64,000 nucleotides of DNA, taken from contig CAZFJL010000010.1 of NCBI GenBank assembly GCA_964518905.1, positions 1 through 64,000 of the forward strand, read 5' to 3'. This DNA is from RDYZ01 sp964518905. GTDB taxonomy: Bacteria; Cyanobacteriota; Cyanobacteriia; Cyanobacteriales; Geitlerinemataceae. Position 1 is the stretch's first letter. Each line of letters begins with the position of its first letter. The notes beneath the pieces are model-generated. The model made no database searches and was not told where the DNA came from. It was given only the letters and a program-made list of their open reading frames with translations. Below, in pieces: positions 1 through 8,399 of this stretch. The position numbers and the translations under genes are program-made.

Positions 1-32
1 CCCGGCCTGGGAGAGGGATTTAGGGTGAGGGT
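1..32. repeat. Dispersed G-rich repeat, partial copy
   Basis: Positions 8-32 are identical over 25 bases to positions 17686-17710 (core GAGAGGGATTTAGGGTGAGG). The window edge cuts this copy, so its other half, which in the second copy forms a hairpin, is not visible. Sequences of this type are scattered in many cyanobacterial genomes. No function is claimed. Confidence 0.7.
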
Positions 33-57
33 CTGCCGAGTATGCGTTTGCCCTGTC

Positions 58-90
58 AGACCTTGGAGATTTTGAAAACCTCCAAGGTCT
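58..90. repeat. 33-bp dispersed palindrome, copy 1
   Basis: Hairpin with arms AGACCTTGGAG and CTCCAAGGTCT. The same architecture, followed by a short spacer and a GATC-containing tail, recurs at 21287-21319 and 52816-52848, and as a half copy at 63811-63820. Copies lie between genes, here upstream of carA. Confidence 0.7.
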
Positions 91-244
91 CGATCCCTGC
101 GATCCATTCAAGGTTTAACTGGGTCTACTGAAAAACTCGGTTTCTCGGGTTTCTCTACTGCAAGCCAAGAAATCAAAAGCCAGAATGTCCGCAAACCCCG
201 ACAGTTTCGACCCGTTAGATACCATTTTATGATCGCGATCGTGG

Positions 245-250
245 GATAAT
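245..250 (+). promoter_or_regulatory. Possible -10 element of carA
   Basis: GATAAT matches the TATAAT consensus at five of six positions and lies 31 bases before the carA ATG. No good -35 hexamer is present 16-18 bases upstream, so this is only a candidate. Confidence 0.3.
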
Positions 251-281
251 ATCGCCGACTTAAATCCCAAAAGAGAGCGTC

Positions 282-1427
282 ATGCCCATCACCGGAGATC
301 GCCGCGCCATCCTAGTTTTAGCCGATGGAACCACCTTTGAAGGGTGGTCGTTCGGCGCAGAGGGAACCACGATCGGCGAAGTTGTGTTCAATACCGGAAT
401 GACCGGCTATCAGGAAGTCCTTACCGACCCGAGCTATTGCGGCCAGTTGGTGACGTTCACCTATCCTGAACTCGGTAACGTCGGCGTGAATGCCGACGAC
501 GAAGAAGCCGCCCGCCCATTTGTGATCGGCGCGATCGCCCGCAACATCAGCCGCCGCCCGAGCAACTGGCGATCGACCCAAAGCCTGCCTGATTACCTAA
601 TCAAATACGGTATCCCCGGCATCTACGGCATCGATACCCGCGCTCTGACCCGCAAGCTGCGATCGGTTGGCTCGATGAACGGCGGCATTTCCACCGAGAT
701 GAGTGCGGATGAACTCTTAGCGCAGGTGCGATCGGCGCCGAGCATGGCCGGTCAAAACCTCGCCGCTCAAGTTTCGACCTCAGAAACCTACGAATGGACG
801 GAAGTGACGCCGGAGGAATGGGAATTTAGCCCCGGTGCGAAAGCGGCGACGAGCGCGAAATATACGATCGTCGCGCTCGATTTTGGCGTTAAGCGCAACA
901 TTTTACGCCGTCTGGCGAGCTACGGTTGCCGCGTGATTGTTGTCCCCCTCGGCACGTCGCCGGAGGATATCCTCAAGCACAACCCGGACGGCATTTTCCT
1001 CTCGAATGGCCCTGGCGATCCGGCGGCTGTGACCGAAGGTGTGGCGACGGTGCGGGCGCTGCTCGATGCCGGTAAGCCGATGTTCGGGATTTGTATGGGT
1101 CACCAGATTTTGGGTCAGGCGATCGGCGCGGATACCTTCAAGCTGAAATTCGGTCACCGGGGTCTCAATCAGCCCTGTGGCATGGAACAAAAGCAGGTGG
1201 AGATCACCAGCCAAAACCACGGGTTTGCGATCGATGCCGACTCGCTAGACGCACAAATCGAGGTGACGCACCTAAATCTGAACGATCGCACCGTTGCCGG
1301 TTTGCGCCATAAAACCCTGCCGGTATTCTCGGTGCAGTATCACCCGGAAGCCAGCCCCGGCCCTCACGATGCGGATTATCTCTTCGAGGAATTCGTTAAA
1401 TCGATCGAGGCCGCCAAAGCCGCTTAG
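282..1427 (+). CDS. carA: Carbamoyl-phosphate synthase small (glutaminase) subunit
   Basis: This subunit hydrolyses glutamine and channels ammonia to the large subunit CarB, making carbamoyl phosphate for pyrimidine and arginine synthesis in the cytoplasm. The 381 residues match the family's usual length. The N-terminal CarA domain carries FNTGMTGYQEVLTDPSY, and the C-terminal class I amidotransferase domain carries the nucleophile Cys271 in GICMGHQILGQ and the partners His354 and Glu356 in YHPEASPGPHD. The ATG at 282 follows an AAGAGAG ribosome-binding site. carB is not adjacent, which is usual in cyanobacteria. Two hairpins downstream (1457-1489 and 1512-1550) end the transcript. Confidence 0.97.
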   Translation: MPITGDRRAILVLADGTTFEGWSFGAEGTTIGEVVFNTGMTGYQEVLTDPSYCGQLVTFTYPELGNVGVNADDEEAARPFVIGAIARNISRRPSNWRSTQSLPDYLIKYGIPGIYGIDTRALTRKLRSVGSMNGGISTEMSADELLAQVRSAPSMAGQNLAAQVSTSETYEWTEVTPEEWEFSPGAKAATSAKYTIVALDFGVKRNILRRLASYGCRVIVVPLGTSPEDILKHNPDGIFLSNGPGDPAAVTEGVATVRALLDAGKPMFGICMGHQILGQAIGADTFKLKFGHRGLNQPCGMEQKQVEITSQNHGFAIDADSLDAQIEVTHLNLNDRTVAGLRHKTLPVFSVQYHPEASPGPHDADYLFEEFVKSIEAAKAA

Positions 1428-1456
1428 AGACTGCGATCGCGTTAATTGCTCATCCC

Positions 1457-1489
1457 AGAAGTCCGACTTTTTGGAAAAGTCGGACTTCT
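1457..1489. repeat. 33-bp perfect hairpin, copy 1 (possible terminator)
   Basis: The arms AGAAGTCCGACTTTT and AAAAGTCGGACTTCT form a perfect 15-bp stem with a 3-base loop. Both arms are identical to those at 29003-29035, so this is a dispersed element as well as a plausible transcript end for carA. Confidence 0.75.
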
Positions 1490-1511
1490 AGCCCTCCCCC
1501 AGAAGTACGCT

Positions 1512-1550
1512 CAAAAACTCCCCCAGGCAGACGGTTTGGGGGAGTTTTTG
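1512..1550. terminator. Bidirectional-type intrinsic terminator after carA
   Basis: A 14-bp perfect stem pairs CAAAAACTCCCCCA (1512-1525) with TGGGGGAGTTTTTG (1537-1550). It ends in an A/T tract on either strand, as expected for a Rho-independent terminator. Confidence 0.8.
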
Positions 1551-1572
1551 AATTGATGTAGTTGAAGGTCGC

Positions 1573-1600
1573 TTAACACTTCGATACAAAACGTTAAGAT
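1573..1600 (+). promoter_or_regulatory. Candidate promoter of the carotenoid oxygenase gene
   Basis: TTAACA at 1573-1578 (5/6 to TTGACA) and TAAGAT at 1595-1600 (4/6 to TATAAT) are separated by 16 bases. They lie about 40 bases ahead of the predicted start codon. Confidence 0.4.
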
Positions 1601-1638
1601 AAAACTAGATTTACACTTCGTCGCCGCATTCGCCGCTA

Positions 1639-3150
1639 TTGATCGTGACTACCACACCCGCCTCCATCAGCTCAGATCAAAATCGCTACAGTCGCGACGA
1701 TTGGCGGCGTGGCTATCAGTCCCAGCGTCAAGAATCCGCGCAGTGGCTGAGTGCTGCTGACATCGAGGGGACGATCCCGCCCGAGCTGAACGGTACATTT
1801 TTTCGTAATGGCCCCGGTTTACTCGACATCGGCGGCACACCGATCGCCCATCCCTTCGACGGCGACGGCATGATCAACGCGATCGCCTTCACGGACGGAC
1901 GCGCCCACTTTCAAAATCGCTACGTCCAAACAGCAGGATTCGTGGCCGAGCAAAAAGCCGGAAAGCCGCTCTATCGCGGCGTGTTTGGCACACAGAAACC
2001 GGGCGGCTGGCTGGCAAATATTTTCGATACCAACTTTAAAAATATTGCGAACACGAACGTGATCTACTGGGGCGAAAAACTGCTCGCCCTGTGGGAAGGA
2101 TCGCAGCCGCACCGCCTTGATCCCCACACGCTAGAGACGATCGGCATCGAAGATCTCGATGGCACACTCGCGCTCGGTGCGGAATTCGCGGCGCATCCCC
2201 GCATCGACCCAGCCTGTGTCGCCGATGGCGGTCAGCCCTGCCTGGTGAACTTTGGCATTAAAGCCGGTCTATCGAGCACGATTAATACCTACGAATTTGC
2301 GCCCGATGGTACGTTGCTGCGTCGTCACGCGCGATCGATTCCCGGTTTTGCCTTCATGCACGACATGGCGATCACGCCGAGTTACAGCATTTTTTGCCAA
2401 AACCCGGTGACGTTTAATCCACTCCCCATGCTGCTCGGCTTCAGTGGAGCGGGAGCGTGCATCAAATTTGATCCCAAATCGCCCACCCAAATCTACCTTT
2501 TGCCGCGTGACGGCGGCGCACCGGAAGTCTACGAAACTGAAGCGTGTTTTATTTTCCACCACGCCAACGCCTGGGAATCGGGCGATGAAGTCATTCTCGA
2601 CTCGATCTGTTACGCCAACTTCCCGACGGTGGAGGAAAACACGAGCTTTCTCGATGTGGATTTTGACGCGCTACCCGCCGGTGAACTCTGGCGGTTTCGG
2701 ATTAATCGCACCACCGGCCAGGTCAGCCGCACCGTGATCGAATCGCGCTGCTGCGAATTTCCCACGCTCCATCCCGATCGCGTCGGTCGCTCCTATCGCT
2801 ACCTCTACAGTGGAGCCACCGATCAAACCAGCGGCAACGCTCCCCTACAAGCCGTGATCAAGCTGGATTTAGGGGCTGAAGATGGTCAAATTGGTCGCAA
2901 AATCTACAGCGTTGCGCCGCGTGGATTTACGGGCGAGCCGGTGTTTGTGCCGCGTCCGGGTGGTACGGCGGAGGATGATGGCTGGGTGTTGGTGTTGGTG
3001 TACGAGGCCGATCGCCATCGCTCATCGCTGCATATCCTCGATGCTCAAAATATCGAAGCGGGGGCGATCGCCAAGCTCAATTTGCCGTATCACATTCCCT
3101 ATGGTCTGCACGGCAGTTTCACCCGTGAGATTTTCGCTCCGGCGAGCTAG
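1639..3150 (+). CDS. Carotenoid cleavage oxygenase (RPE65/ACO family)
   Basis: Non-haem iron dioxygenase expected to cleave (apo)carotenoids, probably forming retinal or related apocarotenals. The whole 503-residue protein fits the seven-bladed propeller family. The four iron-binding histidines are visible: His186 (AEFAAHPRID), His241 (FAFMHDMAIT), His307 (FIFHHANAWE) and His491 (YGLHGSF). FFRNGPGLLDIGG and HPFDGDGM near the N-terminus are also diagnostic. The frame opens with TTG at 1639, and a GTG two codons later (1645) is the other candidate; no strong Shine-Dalgarno decides. It stands alone, converging on the CHAT gene with only 31 bases between stops. The substrate cannot be told from sequence. 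Confidence 0.93.
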   Translation: MIVTTTPASISSDQNRYSRDDWRRGYQSQRQESAQWLSAADIEGTIPPELNGTFFRNGPGLLDIGGTPIAHPFDGDGMINAIAFTDGRAHFQNRYVQTAGFVAEQKAGKPLYRGVFGTQKPGGWLANIFDTNFKNIANTNVIYWGEKLLALWEGSQPHRLDPHTLETIGIEDLDGTLALGAEFAAHPRIDPACVADGGQPCLVNFGIKAGLSSTINTYEFAPDGTLLRRHARSIPGFAFMHDMAITPSYSIFCQNPVTFNPLPMLLGFSGAGACIKFDPKSPTQIYLLPRDGGAPEVYETEACFIFHHANAWESGDEVILDSICYANFPTVEENTSFLDVDFDALPAGELWRFRINRTTGQVSRTVIESRCCEFPTLHPDRVGRSYRYLYSGATDQTSGNAPLQAVIKLDLGAEDGQIGRKIYSVAPRGFTGEPVFVPRPGGTAEDDGWVLVLVYEADRHRSSLHILDAQNIEAGAIAKLNLPYHIPYGLHGSFTREIFAPAS

Positions 3151-3181
3151 GGTGACCCGATCGGCGGCAATGAATCAGGAC

Positions 3182-6100
3182 TTACCACGGGCTACCAATC
3201 AGCGTAAACGCTGACCAGTAATACGGATTAGTCAGATCTGGGCTAGAGGAATCGGCCAAACTGTCGGGCAGTGGAAACGACTCGCCTAAACCAACGATCG
3301 CCCCGTTCTCGATCCGTACCTCGCCGCGCAACATCGCGATCTGCGCCCGCTGTAGCGCCACTGCCCGCGTCGGCGCGGTTTGGAGCAGCGGATAAAACTG
3401 ACTCATCAGCCCCAGCGTCCCCGTATCGCTGACATACCAAAGGCTGGCGATCGCCGTTTTGATGCCCGCCTTCACCGCCATCCCCGCAAATCCAAGTTCC
3501 GCATCCTCACTGCCCACCGCCGTCTGACAGGCGCTCAACACCATCAGCTCCAACAGCGGATCGTTCAAACTCAGCGTGCGAATTTCATCCAATTGCAGCC
3601 GCCGATCCCAAAGCTGGATGTAAGAATTGGCAAAATCGCCCTCGACAAATTCGGCATGGGTCGCCAGGTGCAGGATCGGTAGCGGCGCATCCTCCCGTTC
3701 GTCGATCAGGCGATCGAAGGTGAATTCGCCATCGAGAAAGCTGCGCCCGTTACTAATCTGGCTCACCAGCTCGATTTCGTAGGGAACCGCCGGGAGTGCA
3801 GCCTGGGTCGAAAATTCGGAGGCTCCCATGGCCATGACGGCGGAGGTGTCGAGGTCGCGCTGGCGGAAGTCCACTAGGTTGATGCTGGGCAAAAGCCCGA
3901 TCGCGGTGGTTTCGATCAGGTAGCGATCGCCGTCGTAGAGTGCGGCGAGCGGTAGGCTGCGGAGGCCGCGATCGAGCGAAAACAATAGCGTGTCGATGCC
4001 CTGGGCGTCGAGCTGTTCGCGTAGGGGTGCGATCAGCCAGTCGTGAAGCTGCTGGGCGTAGACTGTATGCCGACCGAGTCGCCGCAGGCGATAGGTGACG
4101 AGATGGCTGCGTAGGCTGCTCGTGGTTTGCAGGAGGGTATCGCGGGAGACGGGGACTGCGTGATAAATCGGGTCTCCGGAGGCGGGCAGTAGGATCAGAT
4201 CGACCTGATCTTCGCGTGCGAAAACGTAGACGACGGCGGGGGTTGTGCCGGTGGTGGCGATCGCTTCGCGTAGGGTTATTTGGGTTTGCTGAATGAGGTC
4301 GGCGTTGAGTGAGCCTTGTTTAGAACTCGAATCGTCGGTGTCGTCGTTCTCATTGGTGGTGGTGGATAGGTTCGGTAGGTTGGGTGAGTTTGGTTGATTC
4401 GATTCCGCGATCGGGCGTGCTGTATTTTCTTCTACAGTTGATGAATCAGTATTGGAGAAATCAGGCGAGTTAGACGAATCAGGATCAGATGAATTCGATG
4501 AATTGGAAGAATCAGAATTCGATGAACTGTTTGAGCTGGAAGGATCAGACGAGTTGGGCGAATCAGAATTGGACGAATTTGATGAATCGGATGAATTCGA
4601 GGCACTAGAAGGATTAGACGAATTTGATGAACCGAGATTAGATAAATTGGAAGAATCAGAATTCGATGAACTGCTTGAGCTGGAAAGATCAGACGAGTTA
4701 GACGAATCAGAACTAGACAAATTTGGTGAACTAAATGAGCTAGATCGATCAGATAAATTGGACGAATCAGAATTAGACGGATCAGCAGGATTTGCCGCTG
4801 CGCCGAGATTGCCAGCATTCGCATTATTCGCGTTATTCGGACTAACCGCCGTTCCCGACGCCCCATCTGCACCGATCGCCCCCGCCCCCCGATCGCGAAC
4901 TGGAAACTCATCCGGCTGTAGATCAAGATACGCCGTAAACTCCTGAGTAAACGCACCATCCAGCGCCTCGATCGCCGCCGAAAGATCACCCGAATCGAGG
5001 GCATTTTCCACACGAGCGCGGGCGAGACCTCGGGACGTAGACGCTAACGCCTGAGCGCTGCTGGAACGAGGATCGAGGCTGGTCAGAGGGGGCGAGGAGT
5101 CGTGATCGATCGCGCGTAGATCGGTCGCCAATTGAAGCTGAACGGCATTATCAAGGTTGAGCCGATCGGGAATATCGGATGTTTCTGCGGTGGTGTCTGT
5201 GGTGGGTGGTGTCGTGTCCGGCTCTGGGGGGGCGGGCTCCACCGGTGGGCGATCAAGTGCTGGATCTATTGCAGGATCGGGATCTGAGGACAGCGCGGGA
5301 TCGTCGATCGGTTCCGTCGGTGTTGCTTCGGGAGGGGTCGGGATCTCAACCGGGATCTCAACCGGGATCTCAACCGGGATCTCAACCGGAACAGGATCGA
5401 TCGCATTGAAGGTTAACGTCGGACTGATAAACGGTTCGCGGATAGTTTGCCCCGGCAACAGTGCATCAACACCGGTGGTGATTGCCCCAATCGCGCTGTT
5501 CTCACCGATACGACCAAGGCTAAACGGCTGATCCGCAGCGATCGCCCCGTTAATGATCGCGATGTTCCCCGGTGTATCGCCGGTCGCGGTTAAGCTAACC
5601 GTCTGGCCGTCGCGATCGGTGATCGATCGCGCGAGACTTAGAGTTTGCGAGCGAATATCGACTGTGCCACCCGTGATTTGACCCCGAGCATCGATCGACC
5701 CCAGCTCGATCGCGGTCTGATTTTCCAGGCGAATCGCGCCGCCGTTGCCGGTGGTTCCGGTGGCAATCAGGTCGCGGGCGCTGAGATTGCCGACCGTCTG
5801 CAACGCGATCGAGCCGCCATCGGTTCCCGTAACATCCAGATCGCCGCTCAGTTCGATTTGAAACTCCGTCGCGACATCGATCGAACCTCCCACACCGCGA
5901 CTCGACGTCGCCGAAATCCCTTCACCTTCATACCGACCGCCCGCCACGATCGCCACCGATCCCCCCGCCTCGCTGCCATCAACCGCGATCGTCGCTTCAA
6001 TCCGATCGCTCGCCTCCAACACCACCGCGCCGCCCACCCCAGCCGTCGCGCGACTCGACAGTTCCACGGAAACATCACGATCGCTAGACCGCAAGCGTCC

Positions 6101-8272
6101 CTGAGCCGCGCGAATCTCGATCGCCCCGCCCGCCGTCCGACCATCGGCGATCGCCCCGTCGATCACCACATCCCCAAAGCCATTCGTGACGCGAATATCA
6201 CCGCCTGCTCCGTCGATCGATTGGGTATTGAGTTCGATGCCGGTGAGGGTTAGCTCGCGATCGGCGGTGAGCGAAATCGCGCCGCTGGCGGTCGCGCCAC
6301 GGGTGTTAAACGGGGTGAGGCGATCGCTGGTTTCGTTGCGTAGCGTCAAAGTGTTGCCGGTGGTAATCGCGATCGAACCACCGCGATCAACGCTTGAACT
6401 CGTATTCATTACCGGTGTCGTATCGATGGCGATATTCTCTAGGGCAAAAGCCTCGGCAATATCCAGGCGGACATCGCCCCCACGACCAGCAGTCGAGCTT
6501 GTATCGATCGACGTAAATCGCGGTGAATTCGTGAATGTATCAGCCTCGGTGTTGATTGTGTTCGCGGCGATCGTCACCGAGCCGCCGTCTCCTCCGCGAG
6601 ATGACGCATTCACCGTGTCAAAGCTGAGGCTTGCGCCCTGGAGATCGATCGCACCGCCCGGATTTAGCCCGCTGGAGCTATCGAGGTGAGCAACATTGAG
6701 ATCGGCGATCGGGCTGGTGAGGGCGATCGCGCCGCCATCGGTCACGATCTGAGTGCCGCGAATGCCGTCTTCCGCCTCTAGGATCGCTCGTCCCCCGGCG
6801 GTGGTAATCGTCTCAAAGGCAATGCCACCACCAATGGCGGCATCGAAGGCGAAAAAGTCGGTGTTGTTCAGCCGTAGGCGTGACGAGAGGGTGTCATCGC
6901 CCGATCGAGAGGCGCGATCGGCGCGTAAAATCAACGCCGGTTCACTGGTTAAAATCGCCACGTCCGGGTCATCAGCATTTGCAGCAATCAGGGTGTCCGG
7001 CATTGTGATCGCGATATTTCCGGCGTTAATGCTGCCGCCTGCTTCAATTTTGAGCGAGGCTCCCGTATAGTCCCCGAAAAAGACATCACCGGCGGATCGG
7101 ATAATCGGGTCAAACCGACTCACGACACTGCCCGCTTGACCCAGCCGATTGCTGATACGCACACTGCCACCGCTCCAGAGATTAGCATCGGCAGACACCA
7201 CCCCGTCACTCACCAACCACAAATCGCCGCCCGCTTGCAAGGCCGGATCGCTCTGGTTTAACGCCAAAATATCCAGCTCACGATCGCCACGTAACACCAG
7301 ATGCTCACCTGTCACGAGCTGCGTCGCGCTGGTGGTGGCATCACGCACGATCGCCAGCTCTCCAGCCTGGACGATCGCTGTCCCGTTGGCGTTCAACCGC
7401 AAGCCCGCCACCGTCAAATTATCCGCAGCGGTGAGGTTGATTTGGGTGGCGGTTAGGTGACCGGAGAGGTTGAGGTTGCCGGTCAGTAAGGCGGGCAGAT
7501 CGAGGGTGGCGGTGTCTCCTGATCGCGCAGCCAGTCGATCGGCGGCAATCTCGAAGCTGAGGACGTTGCCCGGTTGAGTTAAGCGAATGTAGCCGCCCGC
7601 CGCCGCGATCGCCGCGATCTCGCCCGCTCTCAGCGATCCCGTATGGCTGACGCTCTGCCCGAACAGTCCGAGGGTGGCACTATCGGCGAGCTGAAGATTG
7701 CCGTGATTGATAATCTCGCCGCTGGTCGCCAGCTCAAAACCGATCGGCTCGCCATTGACCGATCGCGGATCGATGCGATCGGTCGTGATCCAGATAGTCT
7801 GGATGGCATCCTCAGCGGTGGCGGCAAAGTCGATCGCGGTGGCGGTGGTGGCGAAGAAATCACCGGCTAGGTTAAGACGAGCGTTTTCGCCGATGAGAAT
7901 CCCGGCGGGATCAATCAGATACAGGTTCGCCGCGCCGCCGACCACTTGTAGCAGGCCGTCGATCGTCGTGGGGCCTTGGAGGGTGGTGGAGAGGATATTT
8001 TGAATGCTGGGATCGACGACAAAGCTAGCGGTTTCGCCGGTTTGAAGATCGAAATGGGTGAATTGATGGAAGAGGTTTGAGCCGTCGCTGGATCGATCGC
8101 CGCCGATGATTTGGTAGGTGTTGCCGGTGTTGGGGTCGGGTTGGATTTCGGTGGTGTGGCTGGGAATGAGCTGGGCGATCGCGGGGGATGGCAGTGGGAT
8201 TAGGGACGGGAGAATCAGGGTGATTGGGCTAAAGGAGAGTGCAGTCCATAGCGCAGAACGTTTCACTGTCAT
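3182..8272 (-). CDS. TPS-secreted filamentous haemagglutinin-like protein with CHAT protease domain
   Basis: Predicted secreted protein of 1696 residues. The ATG at 8272 is preferred over the longer frame (to 8380) because it places a signal peptide at the N-terminus (cleavage near Ala33, PAIA-Q). Residues about 35-170 form the TPS/haemagglutination domain that directs export by two-partner secretion. They are followed by a long beta-helix-like Gly/Asp/Ser-rich region, a Pro/Glu linker with four PVEI units, and a low-complexity Ser/Asn/Asp tract (about 4430-4800). The C-terminus is a CHAT caspase-like domain with both dyad residues, His1539 (LHLATHAEF) and Cys1582 (LSACQTA). A TpsB transporter is not in this window. 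The DUF4347-RTX gene lies upstream on the same strand and may be co-transcribed. FHA-CHAT fusions are known in cyanobacteria; their substrates are not. Confidence 0.9.
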   Translation of the reverse strand: MTVKRSALWTALSFSPITLILPSLIPLPSPAIAQLIPSHTTEIQPDPNTGNTYQIIGGDRSSDGSNLFHQFTHFDLQTGETASFVVDPSIQNILSTTLQGPTTIDGLLQVVGGAANLYLIDPAGILIGENARLNLAGDFFATTATAIDFAATAEDAIQTIWITTDRIDPRSVNGEPIGFELATSGEIINHGNLQLADSATLGLFGQSVSHTGSLRAGEIAAIAAAGGYIRLTQPGNVLSFEIAADRLAARSGDTATLDLPALLTGNLNLSGHLTATQINLTAADNLTVAGLRLNANGTAIVQAGELAIVRDATTSATQLVTGEHLVLRGDRELDILALNQSDPALQAGGDLWLVSDGVVSADANLWSGGSVRISNRLGQAGSVVSRFDPIIRSAGDVFFGDYTGASLKIEAGGSINAGNIAITMPDTLIAANADDPDVAILTSEPALILRADRASRSGDDTLSSRLRLNNTDFFAFDAAIGGGIAFETITTAGGRAILEAEDGIRGTQIVTDGGAIALTSPIADLNVAHLDSSSGLNPGGAIDLQGASLSFDTVNASSRGGDGGSVTIAANTINTEADTFTNSPRFTSIDTSSTAGRGGDVRLDIAEAFALENIAIDTTPVMNTSSSVDRGGSIAITTGNTLTLRNETSDRLTPFNTRGATASGAISLTADRELTLTGIELNTQSIDGAGGDIRVTNGFGDVVIDGAIADGRTAGGAIEIRAAQGRLRSSDRDVSVELSSRATAGVGGAVVLEASDRIEATIAVDGSEAGGSVAIVAGGRYEGEGISATSSRGVGGSIDVATEFQIELSGDLDVTGTDGGSIALQTVGNLSARDLIATGTTGNGGAIRLENQTAIELGSIDARGQITGGTVDIRSQTLSLARSITDRDGQTVSLTATGDTPGNIAIINGAIAADQPFSLGRIGENSAIGAITTGVDALLPGQTIREPFISPTLTFNAIDPVPVEIPVEIPVEIPVEIPTPPEATPTEPIDDPALSSDPDPAIDPALDRPPVEPAPPEPDTTPPTTDTTAETSDIPDRLNLDNAVQLQLATDLRAIDHDSSPPLTSLDPRSSSAQALASTSRGLARARVENALDSGDLSAAIEALDGAFTQEFTAYLDLQPDEFPVRDRGAGAIGADGASGTAVSPNNANNANAGNLGAAANPADPSNSDSSNLSDRSSSFSSPNLSSSDSSNSSDLSSSSSSSNSDSSNLSNLGSSNSSNPSSASNSSDSSNSSNSDSPNSSDPSSSNSSSNSDSSNSSNSSDPDSSNSPDFSNTDSSTVEENTARPIAESNQPNSPNLPNLSTTTNENDDTDDSSSKQGSLNADLIQQTQITLREAIATTGTTPAVVYVFAREDQVDLILLPASGDPIYHAVPVSRDTLLQTTSSLRSHLVTYRLRRLGRHTVYAQQLHDWLIAPLREQLDAQGIDTLLFSLDRGLRSLPLAALYDGDRYLIETTAIGLLPSINLVDFRQRDLDTSAVMAMGASEFSTQAALPAVPYEIELVSQISNGRSFLDGEFTFDRLIDEREDAPLPILHLATHAEFVEGDFANSYIQLWDRRLQLDEIRTLSLNDPLLELMVLSACQTAVGSEDAELGFAGMAVKAGIKTAIASLWYVSDTGTLGLMSQFYPLLQTAPTRAVALQRAQIAMLRGEVRIENGAIVGLGESFPLPDSLADSSSPDLTNPYYWSAFTLIGSPW
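4430..4800 (-). repeat. Low-complexity Ser/Asn/Asp linker in the CHAT protein
   Basis: About 120 codons made almost only of Ser, Asn, Asp, Leu and Pro (units such as SSNSSNSDS), encoded by a degenerate repeat rich in GAATCAGA/GAATTGGA motifs on the plus strand. It separates the exported haemagglutinin part from the CHAT part. The plus-strand open frame of Glu/Asp/Leu over the same DNA is a by-product. Confidence 0.85.
5340..5387 (-). repeat. Four perfect 12-bp tandem repeats in the CHAT gene
   Basis: The unit GGGATCTCAACC occurs four times head to tail and encodes the PVEI units of the Pro-rich linker. Changes in copy number would keep the reading frame. Confidence 0.9.
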
Positions 8273-8399
8273 GGTGGTAGATGGGAAATGGAAGAATGTG
8301 GAGAGCGCGATCGTCAAGGAGAATTCAACGCGAACAGAAGGAGATGGGATGGGGTTTAAAAAATCAGAATAAATCAGCAAGACTTCAAGATTTCAAGCC

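Noticed and set aside
4452..4946. 164-codon acidic frame on the plus strand
   Set aside because: It is antisense of the Ser/Asn/Asp linker; Glu/Asp/Leu repeats follow mechanically from the repeated DNA.
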